Source: Eubacterium limosum (GTDB lineage Bacteria; Bacillota; Clostridia; Eubacteriales; Eubacteriaceae). From it: 8,034 nt of DNA. The stretch is taken from positions 1 to 8,034 of the forward strand of contig CAUEUD010000174.1 of the NCBI GenBank assembly GCA_959020865.1, read 5' to 3'. The position numbers and the translations under genes are program-made. The notes under the pieces are model-generated. The model worked only from the letters and a program-made list of their open reading frames with translations, searched no databases and was not told the DNA's origin. Shown here piece by piece: positions 1 through 6,456 of the stretch. How positions within the stretch are numbered: position 1 is the stretch's first letter; each line of letters begins with the position of its first letter.

Positions 1-1
1 A

Positions 2-130
2 TTCCTGGCCGTTATCCACAGCGCCTGGACCTTTTTTCTTATCTGGATAAAAGGCGTAGTCTCGGATCGCGCCACTTGTTTTATCGTCCTTTTCTACGCC
101 TTACTTCTCGGCAGAATCCTGGAGCCATAG
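2..130 (+). CDS. Possible C-terminal end of a convergent membrane protein (partial, doubtful)
   Basis: A plus-strand frame enters from the left edge and runs 42 codons to a TAG at 128-130. It is strongly hydrophobic with two stretches that could be membrane helices (around FLAVIHSAWTFFLIWIKG and CFIVLFYALLLGRIL), and many codons end in C. It overlaps the 3' end of the serine hydrolase by 37 bases, which is acceptable for convergent genes. However, the opposite strand of the same bases reads as a hydrophilic peptide open back to a stop at 102-104, but lacking a start there, and hydrophobic shadows of hydrophilic coding sequence are common. Only sequence to the left can settle this. Confidence 0.3.
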   Translation, partial: FLAVIHSAWTFFLIWIKGVVSDRATCFIVLFYALLLGRILEP

Positions 131-1488
131 CGCATGCCGAAAATGCCCCGGCGATCATCCGCGATCATCTGAATAAAGGTATCGCCATACTCTCCGGCGA
201 TCATCCCATGTCCGGGCTCGATCATCGTAACCGCAGAAACCTTATCACCGTTTTTCAGCAGCGCTTCTCCGGCTTCACCTATAAAAAGTTCTACCTTTGT
301 GCCTTCATCGGAAGCGTAAACGCCGCAGGCTTCTTTGAGGGTTTGGGTATCCCATGGCTTGTTTTCATAATGATGACGGATTCTTTCTGCTTTGAAGCCC
401 ATGCCCATGCTCAGGGCTGCTTCCGCCACACCGCTGACTGGCACATCCTCTGTATTGCACAGCACAATAACGCCCATGCCCCTTTCACGGCACCACAGCA
501 GATGTGATGAAACGCCGGGCAAACTTCCTCCATGTCCTGCTACCTGTAAGCCGTTCAGCTCCTTGATGTCAAGCCCATAGCCATAATCTGTCACATAGGA
601 GTCCATCTGGTGCTTTGTCGTCATGGCTGTGATGGTCTCTGGCTTTGCGATGGCCGTTCCGTCAAGGCCTGTCCCGTCATTCAGGTACATGGCAATGTAT
701 TTCTTCAAATCTTTTAAGGTGGATTTCATGGCGCCGCCGCCGTTTAATACAAAGGCGTTGTCATGATAATCCCTGACCTTTGTCAGCTCACCTGCGATAA
801 CGGCGTAAAGCGCCGCATGATTTTCATCCTTTAGCGGACGCACAAAATCGCAGAAGCTTCGCTCCATTCCCAGAGGCTTCAAAATATGTTCAAGCAGATA
901 GTCCGCATAGGAGGCGGAACCACCGTGATGGTAAATAATATCGGACAGCAGTCCATAGCCGTCATTGCAATAGCTGAAATATTCGCCCGGCCGGCCGATA
1001 AATTCTTTCTGAGCATCCAGCCTTCCTGCCACCTGACGGCATCCTTCCTGAGCCAGCTCTGCATTGTAAGCCAGGTCACCCACGACGGCTTCATCAAGCC
1101 CCAGCTCCGCCGCCACTGTGTCCACCACAATGCGTGACTGTGGAAAGTATCCGCCGCTGTGAAACATCAGGTGTTTGATCAAAACCGGTTCTCCCTGGTT
1201 CATTCCCTTAAATTCCGGAATATAATCACTCACCGGGTCCTCAATGCTCAGAATACCATCCTCCTGCATTTTTAAAATGGCCAGGCAGGTAAAGGATTTT
1301 GTCAGGGACGCGAGGCCAAAAATCGTTTCTTCGTCAATGCGCTTTCCGGTTTCCTGATCCCGTTCCCCGAAAAAGTGCTCATATTTTGTCACGCCCTGCG
1401 CATCCACAATGGCTATAGCCATCCCCACAGCCTGGTGGTCTTCCATGCATTTTTCCACACTGATTTCAAATTTTTCTTGCTCTGTCAT
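94..1488 (-). CDS. Beta-lactamase-fold serine hydrolase (class C / AmpC-like family)
   Basis: The 464-residue product belongs to the serine beta-lactamase and DD-peptidase-like fold. It shows the three expected active-site elements: SLTK (Ser61 nucleophile, Lys64), the Tyr-x-Asn motif YCN (173-175) and HGG (319-321) in place of the KTG triad. LMFHSGG (107-113) is also typical. After the catalytic domain (about 1-365), residues 380-464 look like the small beta-rich C-terminal domain seen in many such enzymes. No signal peptide or membrane anchor is visible, so it is probably cytosolic, more like an esterase or D-amino-acid peptidase than a secreted antibiotic-resistance enzyme. The substrate cannot be assigned. 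AAAGGAG (1501-1507) lies 12 bases before the ATG, slightly far. The gene stands alone behind the hppA terminator and looks functionally unrelated to its neighbours. Confidence 0.88.
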   Translation of the reverse strand: MTEQEKFEISVEKCMEDHQAVGMAIAIVDAQGVTKYEHFFGERDQETGKRIDEETIFGLASLTKSFTCLAILKMQEDGILSIEDPVSDYIPEFKGMNQGEPVLIKHLMFHSGGYFPQSRIVVDTVAAELGLDEAVVGDLAYNAELAQEGCRQVAGRLDAQKEFIGRPGEYFSYCNDGYGLLSDIIYHHGGSASYADYLLEHILKPLGMERSFCDFVRPLKDENHAALYAVIAGELTKVRDYHDNAFVLNGGGAMKSTLKDLKKYIAMYLNDGTGLDGTAIAKPETITAMTTKHQMDSYVTDYGYGLDIKELNGLQVAGHGGSLPGVSSHLLWCRERGMGVIVLCNTEDVPVSGVAEAALSMGMGFKAERIRHHYENKPWDTQTLKEACGVYASDEGTKVELFIGEAGEALLKNGDKVSAVTMIEPGHGMIAGEYGDTFIQMIADDRRGIFGMRYGSRILPRSKA

Positions 1489-1526
1489 CTTTGTTCTTTT
1501 CTCCTTTAAGGCTTTTGTCTTTCCAT

Positions 1527-1547
1527 AGTATACAGCTTATCTGTCAA
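1527..1547 (-). promoter_or_regulatory. Weak candidate promoter of the serine hydrolase gene
   Basis: After the hppA terminator the minus strand has a good TATACT (1527-1532), about 39 bases before the ATG at 1488, and a consensus TTGACA (1542-1547). The two are only nine bases apart and cannot work together as -35 and -10. TATACT with a poor -35 (TTTATT) at 17-base spacing is the more likely arrangement. A promoter is expected here from the strong upstream terminator, but its exact form is unclear. Confidence 0.3.
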
Positions 1548-1563
1548 TAAATAAAGCCCCGAA

Positions 1564-1602
1564 TAAAAAATCCCGCAGTGCCAAAGGACGGCGCTGCGGG
1601 AT
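1564..1602 (-). terminator. Intrinsic terminator after hppA
   Basis: A 13-bp stem with one G-U pair (1570-1582 with 1590-1602, 7-base loop) lies 11 bases after the hppA stop. On the minus strand it is followed by six U residues (plus A run 1565-1570). Its core arms are TCCCGCAG and CTGCGGGA. This is a textbook intrinsic terminator and should end the secG-hppA transcript. Confidence 0.92.
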
Positions 1603-1613
1603 ATGTTTTCTTC

Positions 1614-3608
1614 TTAGAGACCCATGAAGAGTGGTGCGAATACTAATGATACAATGGTCATTAATTTGATTAAAATATTGATGGATGGTCCGGAAGTATC
1701 CTTGAACGGGTCACCAACGGTATCCCCAACAACAGCAGCTTTATGCGCTTCAGAGCCTTTACCGCCATGTACACCGGATTCGATGTACTTTTTAGCGTTA
1801 TCCCAGGCACCACCGGCGTTTGACATCATGATTGCCATGAGGACACCAGAAGCCAGAGAACCGGCCAACAAGCCACCAAGCGCTTCCGCGCCTAAAATAA
1901 ATCCAATAAGAAGTGGAGCGACGATCGCCAAAAGGCCAGGAGCGATCATTTTCTTCAAAGCAGCAGCGGTTGAGATATCAACACATTTTGCATAGTCCGG
2001 TTTGCTGGTACCAGCCATAATGCCGGAATCCGCTCTAAACTGACGGCGAACTTCTTCGATCATATCGTTAGCAGCATCGCCTACAGCTTCCATGGTTAAA
2101 GCGGAGAATAAGAATGGCAGCATTGCGCCGAGCAATAAACCGATGATAACCATTGGGTCCAGTAAGCTGATCTGGCTTAAGCCAACTGTTTCAGCATAGG
2201 AAGCGAACAGGCCGAGAGCGGTCAACGCTGCAGAACCAATAGCGAAGCCTTTACCGATGGCAGCAGTGGTGTTACCAACAGCATCCAACTGGTCTGTAAT
2301 ATTGCGGACATCTTCCGGAAGTTCAGACATTTCTGCAATCCCGCCGGCGTTATCAGCGATAGGGCCATAAGCGTCAACGGCGATGGTCATACCACAGGTG
2401 GATAACATACCAACAGCTGCTAAGGCAATACCGAATAATCCACCACCATTCGGCATTGACATCCCACCAGACCAATATGCCACAAAAATAGCAATTGCGA
2501 TCGCGATCAACGGCAGAGCGGTGGACTTCATACCAACAGCCAGACCGGAGATAACAGTGGTTGCAGAACCTGTTTCAGACTGCTGAGCAATATGCTGTAC
2601 TGGCTTGTATTTTTCAGAGGTATAGTATTCAGTCAGCTGACCGATGGCAATACCAACGATTAAGCCCGCAATAATTGCAATAAATGGGTAGAAGCTGCCT
2701 AACATATAGGTAGACAGGAAGTAGGAAGCGATGATCACCAGAATACCAGATACATAAGTACCCATATTCAAGGATTTCTGCGGATTTCCGCCTTCTTTGC
2801 CGCGTACGAAGAAAGTACCGATGATTGAAGCGACGATACCAACAGCAGCAAGGAGCAATGGGAAGAATATTCCTACAACACTTTGAGTTACAACAGCACC
2901 CAGGGTCATTGCTGAGATTAAAGAACCAACATAAGATTCAAATAAGTCAGAACCCATACCGGCAACGTCACCAACGTTGTCACCAACGTTATCGGCGATA
3001 ACTGCAGGGTTTCTCGGGTCATCTTCAGGGATACCGGCTTCTACCTTACCAACAAGGTCAGCCCCAACATCAGCAGCTTTTGTATAGATACCACCGCCAA
3101 CACGGCCGAATAAAGCCATAGAGGAAGCACCCAGACCAAAGCCAGTTACAATGGCTGTATCCTGGAAAATAATGTAAAGTACGCTAACACCGATTAAGCC
3201 TAAGCCTACAACACACATACCCATAACGGCACCGCCTGAAAAAGCTGTGCTCAGGGCTTTGTTCATGCCTTCTTCCTTAGCGGCATTCGCAGTTCTTACG
3301 TTTGCTTTGGTAGCAACGTTCATGCCGAAGAAACCAGCCAGAACTGAGAAAAGTGCACCGATTAAGAAGCAAACAGCTGTCTGCCATCCGAGGCCAGGTG
3401 TCACACACAAGATAATAAATAAAACAACAATAAAGACGGCCATCATTTTGTACTCTCTGGTCAGGAAAGCCATGGCGCCTTCATGAATGTAAGAAGCGAT
3501 TTCCTTCATACGGTCTGTGCCTTCAGCGACTTTATTGACACGGGCAGTATAGAAAACTGCAACTAACAATGCGATTACCCCAATAATAGGAGCGATCCAT
3601 AATTCCAT
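1614..3608 (-). CDS. hppA: K+-dependent membrane-bound pyrophosphatase, probably Na+-pumping
   Basis: This integral membrane enzyme hydrolyses pyrophosphate and pumps Na+ and/or H+ out of the cytosol. It has 664 residues and many hydrophobic helices, about 16 by family analogy. Active-site motifs are GGGIYTKAADVGADLVGKVE (171-190), DNVGDNVGD (206-214), DAYGPIADNAGG (412-423), SNAGGAWDNAKK (596-607) and GDTVGDPFKDTSGPS (628-642). Ala449 in GNTTAA marks the K+-dependent group; K+-independent enzymes have Lys there. Asp221 and Glu224 in SDLFESY, with Lys648 in NILIKL, correspond to the Asp243, Glu246 and Lys707 gate of the Thermotoga Na+ pump, whereas plant H+ pumps place the Glu four residues later (Gly228 here). 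Dual Na+/H+ pumping cannot be excluded. Start at 3608 follows an AAGGGGG site ten bases upstream. It lies behind secG and ends in a strong terminator. Confidence 0.96.
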   Translation of the reverse strand: MELWIAPIIGVIALLVAVFYTARVNKVAEGTDRMKEIASYIHEGAMAFLTREYKMMAVFIVVLFIILCVTPGLGWQTAVCFLIGALFSVLAGFFGMNVATKANVRTANAAKEEGMNKALSTAFSGGAVMGMCVVGLGLIGVSVLYIIFQDTAIVTGFGLGASSMALFGRVGGGIYTKAADVGADLVGKVEAGIPEDDPRNPAVIADNVGDNVGDVAGMGSDLFESYVGSLISAMTLGAVVTQSVVGIFFPLLLAAVGIVASIIGTFFVRGKEGGNPQKSLNMGTYVSGILVIIASYFLSTYMLGSFYPFIAIIAGLIVGIAIGQLTEYYTSEKYKPVQHIAQQSETGSATTVISGLAVGMKSTALPLIAIAIAIFVAYWSGGMSMPNGGGLFGIALAAVGMLSTCGMTIAVDAYGPIADNAGGIAEMSELPEDVRNITDQLDAVGNTTAAIGKGFAIGSAALTALGLFASYAETVGLSQISLLDPMVIIGLLLGAMLPFLFSALTMEAVGDAANDMIEEVRRQFRADSGIMAGTSKPDYAKCVDISTAAALKKMIAPGLLAIVAPLLIGFILGAEALGGLLAGSLASGVLMAIMMSNAGGAWDNAKKYIESGVHGGKGSEAHKAAVVGDTVGDPFKDTSGPSINILIKLMTIVSLVFAPLFMGL

Positions 3609-3648
3609 TTTGCAAATTCCCCCTTCGTGAAATTTTCAGATTTTTCGA

Positions 3649-3879
3649 TTAAGCTAAAAGTGAATAAATGAAAGCAGATAACATAAATACAATAGCGGAA
3701 CCAATCGTGATCTTTTCAAGAATGGCTTCAAGACCTCTGGCTTTCTTACGGCCGAATAAGGTTTCAGCGCCGCCTTCAATCGCGCCACCCATACCTGCAA
3801 CCTTTGCCGGTGACAGCAGAATGCTGATAATCAGTGCAAAACTTGCAATCACTAAAAGAACGATTAAGAATGTTTTCAT
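3649..3879 (-). CDS. secG: Protein translocase subunit SecG
   Basis: SecG is a small subunit of the SecYEG membrane channel that aids SecA-driven protein export. The 76-residue product has the expected layout: a first membrane helix at about 3-22, a cytosolic loop, and a second helix at about 57-75. The loop carries the family signature around residues 23-47, including SPAK, GMGGAI, GGAETLFG and KKARGLE. The start is fixed by a very strong ribosome site, GGAGGTGAT (3883-3891), with GGAGG seven bases before the ATG. It has its own promoter after the gpmI terminator. hppA follows 40 bases downstream with no terminator between, so the two are probably cotranscribed. In many Firmicutes secG follows a glycolytic gene such as eno or gpmI, and that context strengthens the call. 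Confidence 0.93.
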   Translation of the reverse strand: MKTFLIVLLVIASFALIISILLSPAKVAGMGGAIEGGAETLFGRKKARGLEAILEKITIGSAIVFMLSAFIYSLLA

Positions 3880-3909
3880 TGTATCACCTCCGTTTTAATC
3901 GTAAGATAA

Positions 3910-3938
3910 ATCTTATCATAACCTTAAGATTTTTTCAA
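3910..3938 (-). promoter_or_regulatory. secG promoter
   Basis: On the minus strand TTGAAA (3933-3938) and TAAGAT (3910-3915) are spaced by 17 bases, and a TG one base before the -10 makes it an extended -10 element. Predicted transcription start is near 3903, giving a short leader of about 24 bases to the secG ATG. It lies directly after the gpmI terminator. The -10 overlaps the dyad TAAGATAAATCTTA (3902-3915), which could serve as an operator. Confidence 0.6.
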
Positions 3939-3940
3939 TA

Positions 3941-3979
3941 ATAAAATAGGCCCTGAAAAGGAATTTCAGGGCTTTTTTT
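3941..3979. terminator. Bidirectional terminator after gpmI
   Basis: A perfect 9-bp stem (GCCCTGAAA 3950-3958 with TTTCAGGGC 3964-3972, 5-base loop) lies about 40 bases after the gpmI stop. On the minus strand it is followed by a moderate U-rich stretch (CTATTTTATTATT). On the plus strand it is followed by an uninterrupted run of seven T (3973-3979), so it should also stop transcription coming from the opposite direction. Confidence 0.8.
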
Positions 3980-3988
3980 GCATGTAAT

Positions 3989-4001
3989 CGGTTTTCAACC
4001 G
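3989..4001 (-). other. Minor hairpin after gpmI stop
   Basis: CGGTT (3989-3993) pairs with AACCG (3997-4001) around a 3-base loop, ten bases after the gpmI stop. It precedes the main terminator and has no U-run of its own. Chance occurrence is possible. Confidence 0.25.
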
Positions 4002-4011
4002 CAAATTTTTC

Positions 4012-5544
4012 TTATTTCTTAATAAGTGATGTCCCGGTCATTTCCGCGGGAACGTCCATGTCCAGCAGGTCCAAAATCGTCGGTGAGATGTCTGCCAGAC
4101 GTCCGTCGTCTCTCAACTCAACCTCACCCGCGCCGGCGATCACACATTCCACCGGATTCGTAGTATGGGCCGTCCATGGCTTCTTGGTATCATAGTCGAT
4201 CATCTTTTCCGCATTGCCGTGGTCAGCGGTCAGGATCACATTGCCGCCCTTGGCTAAAATGGCGTCGATCACCTTTTTAGAGCATTCATCCACTGCCATG
4301 ACTGCTTTTTCAGCTGCTTCCATCACACCAGTATGCCCAACCATATCGGTATTGGCGTAGTTGAGGATAATGACCTTGTATTTATCCGAATCAATGGCTT
4401 CCAGAACCTTTTCAGTTACCTCGTAAGCGCTCATTTCCGGCTGCAGGTCATAGGTTGCCACCTTTGGCGACGGCACCAGAATACGGTCCTCACCTTCATA
4501 CTGTTTTTCAAGGCCACCGTTAAAGAAATAGGTGACATGGGCATATTTTTCTGTTTCGGCAATACGCAGCTGCGGCACGCCGTTGGCGCTCAGGTATTCA
4601 CCCAGGGTATTGGTGACTGTTTCCGGCTTAAAGGCAATCTCAACGCCTTCAAAGCTGGCGTCATACTGGGTCATGGAGATGTAATGTACAGGAATATAGC
4701 CGCGTTCACGGTTAAACTCAGCAAAATCCGGTTCGATAAATGTCCGTGACAGCTCACGGGCACGGTCCGGGCGGAAATTGAAGAAAATAATGGTATCATT
4801 GGCCTGGACACGCTTATCCACTTCCGGCTTAATGACAGTCGGGATAACGAATTCGTCATTAACGTCTTCCTTATAGCTCAACTCCATGGCTTCTACAGCC
4901 GAGTCTGCCACATTGCCTTTGCCCAAAGCAATGGCATCGTAAGCTTTTTCAACACGTTCCCATCGGTTGTCACGGTCCATGGCATAATAACGGCCTTCAA
5001 CTGTTGCGATTTCGCCCACGCCGATCTCAGCCATCTTTGCTTCCAGTTCCCTGATAAATCCAAGGCCGCTGGTCGGAGCGGTATCACGGCCATCCATGAA
5101 ACAGTGGACATAGACCTTCTCAACGCCTTCCTTCTTAGCAAGCTCCAGCAGACCATACAGGTGTTTCAAGTGGCTGTGAACGCCCCCATCAGACACCAGG
5201 CCCATCACATGCAGGGCGGTGCCATTTTCCTTGACGTTTTTAATGCCATCCATAAACACTGGATTTTCAAAGAAATCCCCGTCCTCAATGGATTTCGTGA
5301 TGCGTGTCAGTTCCTGATAAACGACGCGGCCTGCTCCCAGATTCAGGTGGCCGACCTCAGAATTTCCCATCTGCCCTTCAGGCAGCCCAACGCCTAAGCC
5401 GCTGGCTACAATGTGGGTGTGGGGGTATTTTTCATAAAAAGCATCCAGGTTTGGAGATGGCGCTTCAAGTACAGCGTTGCCCTCCGCAATGGGCGTATAA
5501 CCATATCCGTCCAGGATAATTAACGCAGTTAAATTTCCTCTCAT
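4012..5544 (-). CDS. gpmI: 2,3-bisphosphoglycerate-independent phosphoglycerate mutase
   Basis: This cytosolic Mn2+-dependent enzyme converts 3-phosphoglycerate to 2-phosphoglycerate through a phosphoserine intermediate and belongs to the alkaline phosphatase superfamily. The 510-residue length is normal. Visible catalytic and metal residues are Asp12 in ILDGYG, the nucleophile Ser62 in MGNSEVGH (59-66), His123 in SDGGVHSH (118-125), Asp154 in DGRDTAP (151-157), Arg185 and Arg191, then Asp400 and His404 in NTDMVGH, Asp441 and His442 in TADHGNAEKM, and His460. Numbering agrees with the well-studied Geobacillus enzyme at the N-terminus. The start at 5544 is chosen from the AAGGA site and the expected N-terminus. 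The gene has its own promoter and leader hairpin, and a terminator after it. Enolase, the usual next step and frequent neighbour, is absent here; secG follows directly. Confidence 0.97.
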   Translation of the reverse strand: MRGNLTALIILDGYGYTPIAEGNAVLEAPSPNLDAFYEKYPHTHIVASGLGVGLPEGQMGNSEVGHLNLGAGRVVYQELTRITKSIEDGDFFENPVFMDGIKNVKENGTALHVMGLVSDGGVHSHLKHLYGLLELAKKEGVEKVYVHCFMDGRDTAPTSGLGFIRELEAKMAEIGVGEIATVEGRYYAMDRDNRWERVEKAYDAIALGKGNVADSAVEAMELSYKEDVNDEFVIPTVIKPEVDKRVQANDTIIFFNFRPDRARELSRTFIEPDFAEFNRERGYIPVHYISMTQYDASFEGVEIAFKPETVTNTLGEYLSANGVPQLRIAETEKYAHVTYFFNGGLEKQYEGEDRILVPSPKVATYDLQPEMSAYEVTEKVLEAIDSDKYKVIILNYANTDMVGHTGVMEAAEKAVMAVDECSKKVIDAILAKGGNVILTADHGNAEKMIDYDTKKPWTAHTTNPVECVIAGAGEVELRDDGRLADISPTILDLLDMDVPAEMTGTSLIKK

Positions 5545-5553
5545 AAATATCAA

Positions 5554-5558
5554 TCCTT
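5554..5558 (-). promoter_or_regulatory. gpmI ribosome binding site
   Basis: AAGGA on the minus strand, nine bases before the ATG at 5544. It supports this start against an in-frame TTG at 5580, which would add twelve atypical residues and has no ribosome site in front of it. Confidence 0.7.
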
Positions 5559-5584
5559 TCTTTGTATCTCTCAATGTCAAAGCA

Positions 5585-5630
5585 ATAACGGGAGCTCGGA
5601 GCTGTTATCTTTCTCCTCGTCTCCCGTTAT
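5585..5630 (-). promoter_or_regulatory. Stem-loop at the predicted 5' end of gpmI mRNA
   Basis: ATAACGGGAG (minus strand, 5630-5621) pairs perfectly over 10 bases with CTCCCGTTAT (5594-5585). A further GGAG/CUCC pairing is possible inside. The predicted transcription start falls at the base of the stem, so the transcript would begin with this hairpin. No U-run follows, so it is not a terminator. A stabilising 5' stem-loop or a small leader regulator are both possible; I do not recognise a known riboswitch class. Confidence 0.5.
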
Positions 5631-5634
5631 CTGT

Positions 5635-5663
5635 ATTATACCTCTAAAGGAGGTGATTTACAA
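5635..5663 (-). promoter_or_regulatory. gpmI promoter
   Basis: The minus strand carries TTGTAA (5658-5663) and a consensus TATAAT (5635-5640) separated by exactly 17 bases. This is the best sigma-70/SigA-type promoter in the window. Predicted transcription start is near 5628, giving an untranslated leader of about 85 bases before the gpmI ATG. The spacer contains a CACCTCC stretch identical to the 16S rRNA 3' tail. Confidence 0.7.
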
Positions 5664-5669
5664 TTTATT

Positions 5670-5684
5670 TTAGAATTATTCTAA
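5670..5684. repeat. AT-rich dyad next to the tpiA stop
   Basis: TTAGAATTATTCTAA is a perfect inverted repeat with 7-base arms around one central base. It lies two bases after the tpiA stop codon and just upstream of the gpmI -35 element. It has little GC and no clear U-run, so it is a poor terminator. An operator for a regulator of gpmI is possible but unsupported. Confidence 0.4.
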
Positions 5685-5686
5685 TC

Positions 5687-6427
5687 CTAGAATTTAACAA
5701 TTTTAGCGAAATCAGCCGTCAGGCTCGCACCGCCGACCAGAGCGCCGTCGATGTTCGGCATTGCCATCAGCTCTGCGACATTGGCAGGCTTCACGCTTCC
5801 GCCGTACTGTACACGGACAGCTTCAGCTGCGTCTTTGCCATACATTTCTTCAATGGTCTTGCGCACCCAGCCGCAGGCTTCGTCTGCTTCTTCCTTAGAA
5901 GCGGTTTTTCCGGTTCCGATGGCCCAGATTGGTTCATAGGCAATGACGACCTTGGAAATATCATCAATATTTTTGCAGCCTTCCTTGATCTGTCCAACGA
6001 CCTTGGCTTCTGCTTTTCCGCCTTCGCGTTCTTCAAGGGTTTCACCGCAGCACACGATTGGGGTTAAGCCCAGTTCAAGAGCCTTGACGGCTTTTTTATT
6101 AACAGCCTCATCTGTTTCGTTGTAGTATTCACGGCGTTCGGAGTGGCCGATTACCACATATTTCACGCCGATGGCTGTCAGCATTTCGCCGGCAATTTCG
6201 CCTGTGAACGCGCCGCTTGTTTCATAGTGCATATTCTGAGCGCCGATACCAATATTGGTGCCTTCGGTCAGTTTAACAGCTTCTACTAAATCAACATAGG
6301 GCGGACAGAAAACAACTTCTGCTTCAGCTCCTTCTACTAAAGGTTTTAATTCATTTATTAAAGTGGCAGCTTCGTTAATATCCTTGTTCATTTTCCAGTT
6401 GCCGGCAATGATTGGTCTTCTTGACAT
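5687..6427 (-). CDS. tpiA: Triose-phosphate isomerase
   Basis: This cytosolic enzyme interconverts dihydroxyacetone phosphate and glyceraldehyde 3-phosphate. The product is 246 residues, normal for the family, and forms a single TIM barrel. Catalytic residues are all present at classical numbering: Asn10 and Lys12 in NWKMN, His95 in GHSERR, and Glu165 at the start of the flexible lid loop (EPIWAIGTGKTA, 165-176). The phosphate-binding YGGSVKPAN follows at 208-216 and GGASL lies near the C-terminus. The start at 6427 is supported by GAGGAG at 6434-6439, six bases upstream, and by the expected N-terminus MSRRPIIAGNWKMN. It follows pgk by 213 bases containing a terminator and a likely promoter, and precedes gpmI by 142 bases, so it may be transcribed alone or with gpmI. 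No abnormalities are visible. Confidence 0.97.
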   Translation of the reverse strand: MSRRPIIAGNWKMNKDINEAATLINELKPLVEGAEAEVVFCPPYVDLVEAVKLTEGTNIGIGAQNMHYETSGAFTGEIAGEMLTAIGVKYVVIGHSERREYYNETDEAVNKKAVKALELGLTPIVCCGETLEEREGGKAEAKVVGQIKEGCKNIDDISKVVIAYEPIWAIGTGKTASKEEADEACGWVRKTIEEMYGKDAAEAVRVQYGGSVKPANVAELMAMPNIDGALVGGASLTADFAKIVKF

Positions 6428-6456
6428 AATAATCTCCTCTATATTTGTATACTATA

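Noticed and set aside
12..20. Perfect DnaA-box sequence TTATCCACA
   Set aside because: It is a single copy with no further boxes, no AT-rich unwinding region and no dnaA or dnaN nearby. A 9-base match of this kind is expected by chance now and then in a window of this size.
33..58. Possible terminator hairpin after the serine hydrolase (CCTTTT ... AAAAGG)
   Set aside because: Pairing is almost entirely A-T with a bulge, and there is no U-run after it on the minus strand. It is not convincing as a terminator.
76..507. 143-codon plus-strand open frame
   Set aside because: It lies opposite the serine hydrolase, whose catalytic motifs prove the minus-strand reading. There is no ribosome site and no recognisable domain.
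4333..4749. 138-codon plus-strand open frame
   Set aside because: It lies opposite gpmI, which has intact catalytic residues throughout. It is an antisense shadow.
5578..5580. TTG as an upstream gpmI start
   Set aside because: It would add twelve residues not typical of the family and has no ribosome site. The ATG at 5544 has AAGGA at proper spacing and gives the expected N-terminus.
5654..5674. Tiny plus-strand GTG frame beside the AAAGGAGGTGAT motif
   Set aside because: It has six codons, and the GTG lies inside the ribosome-site motif itself, so it cannot be initiated there.
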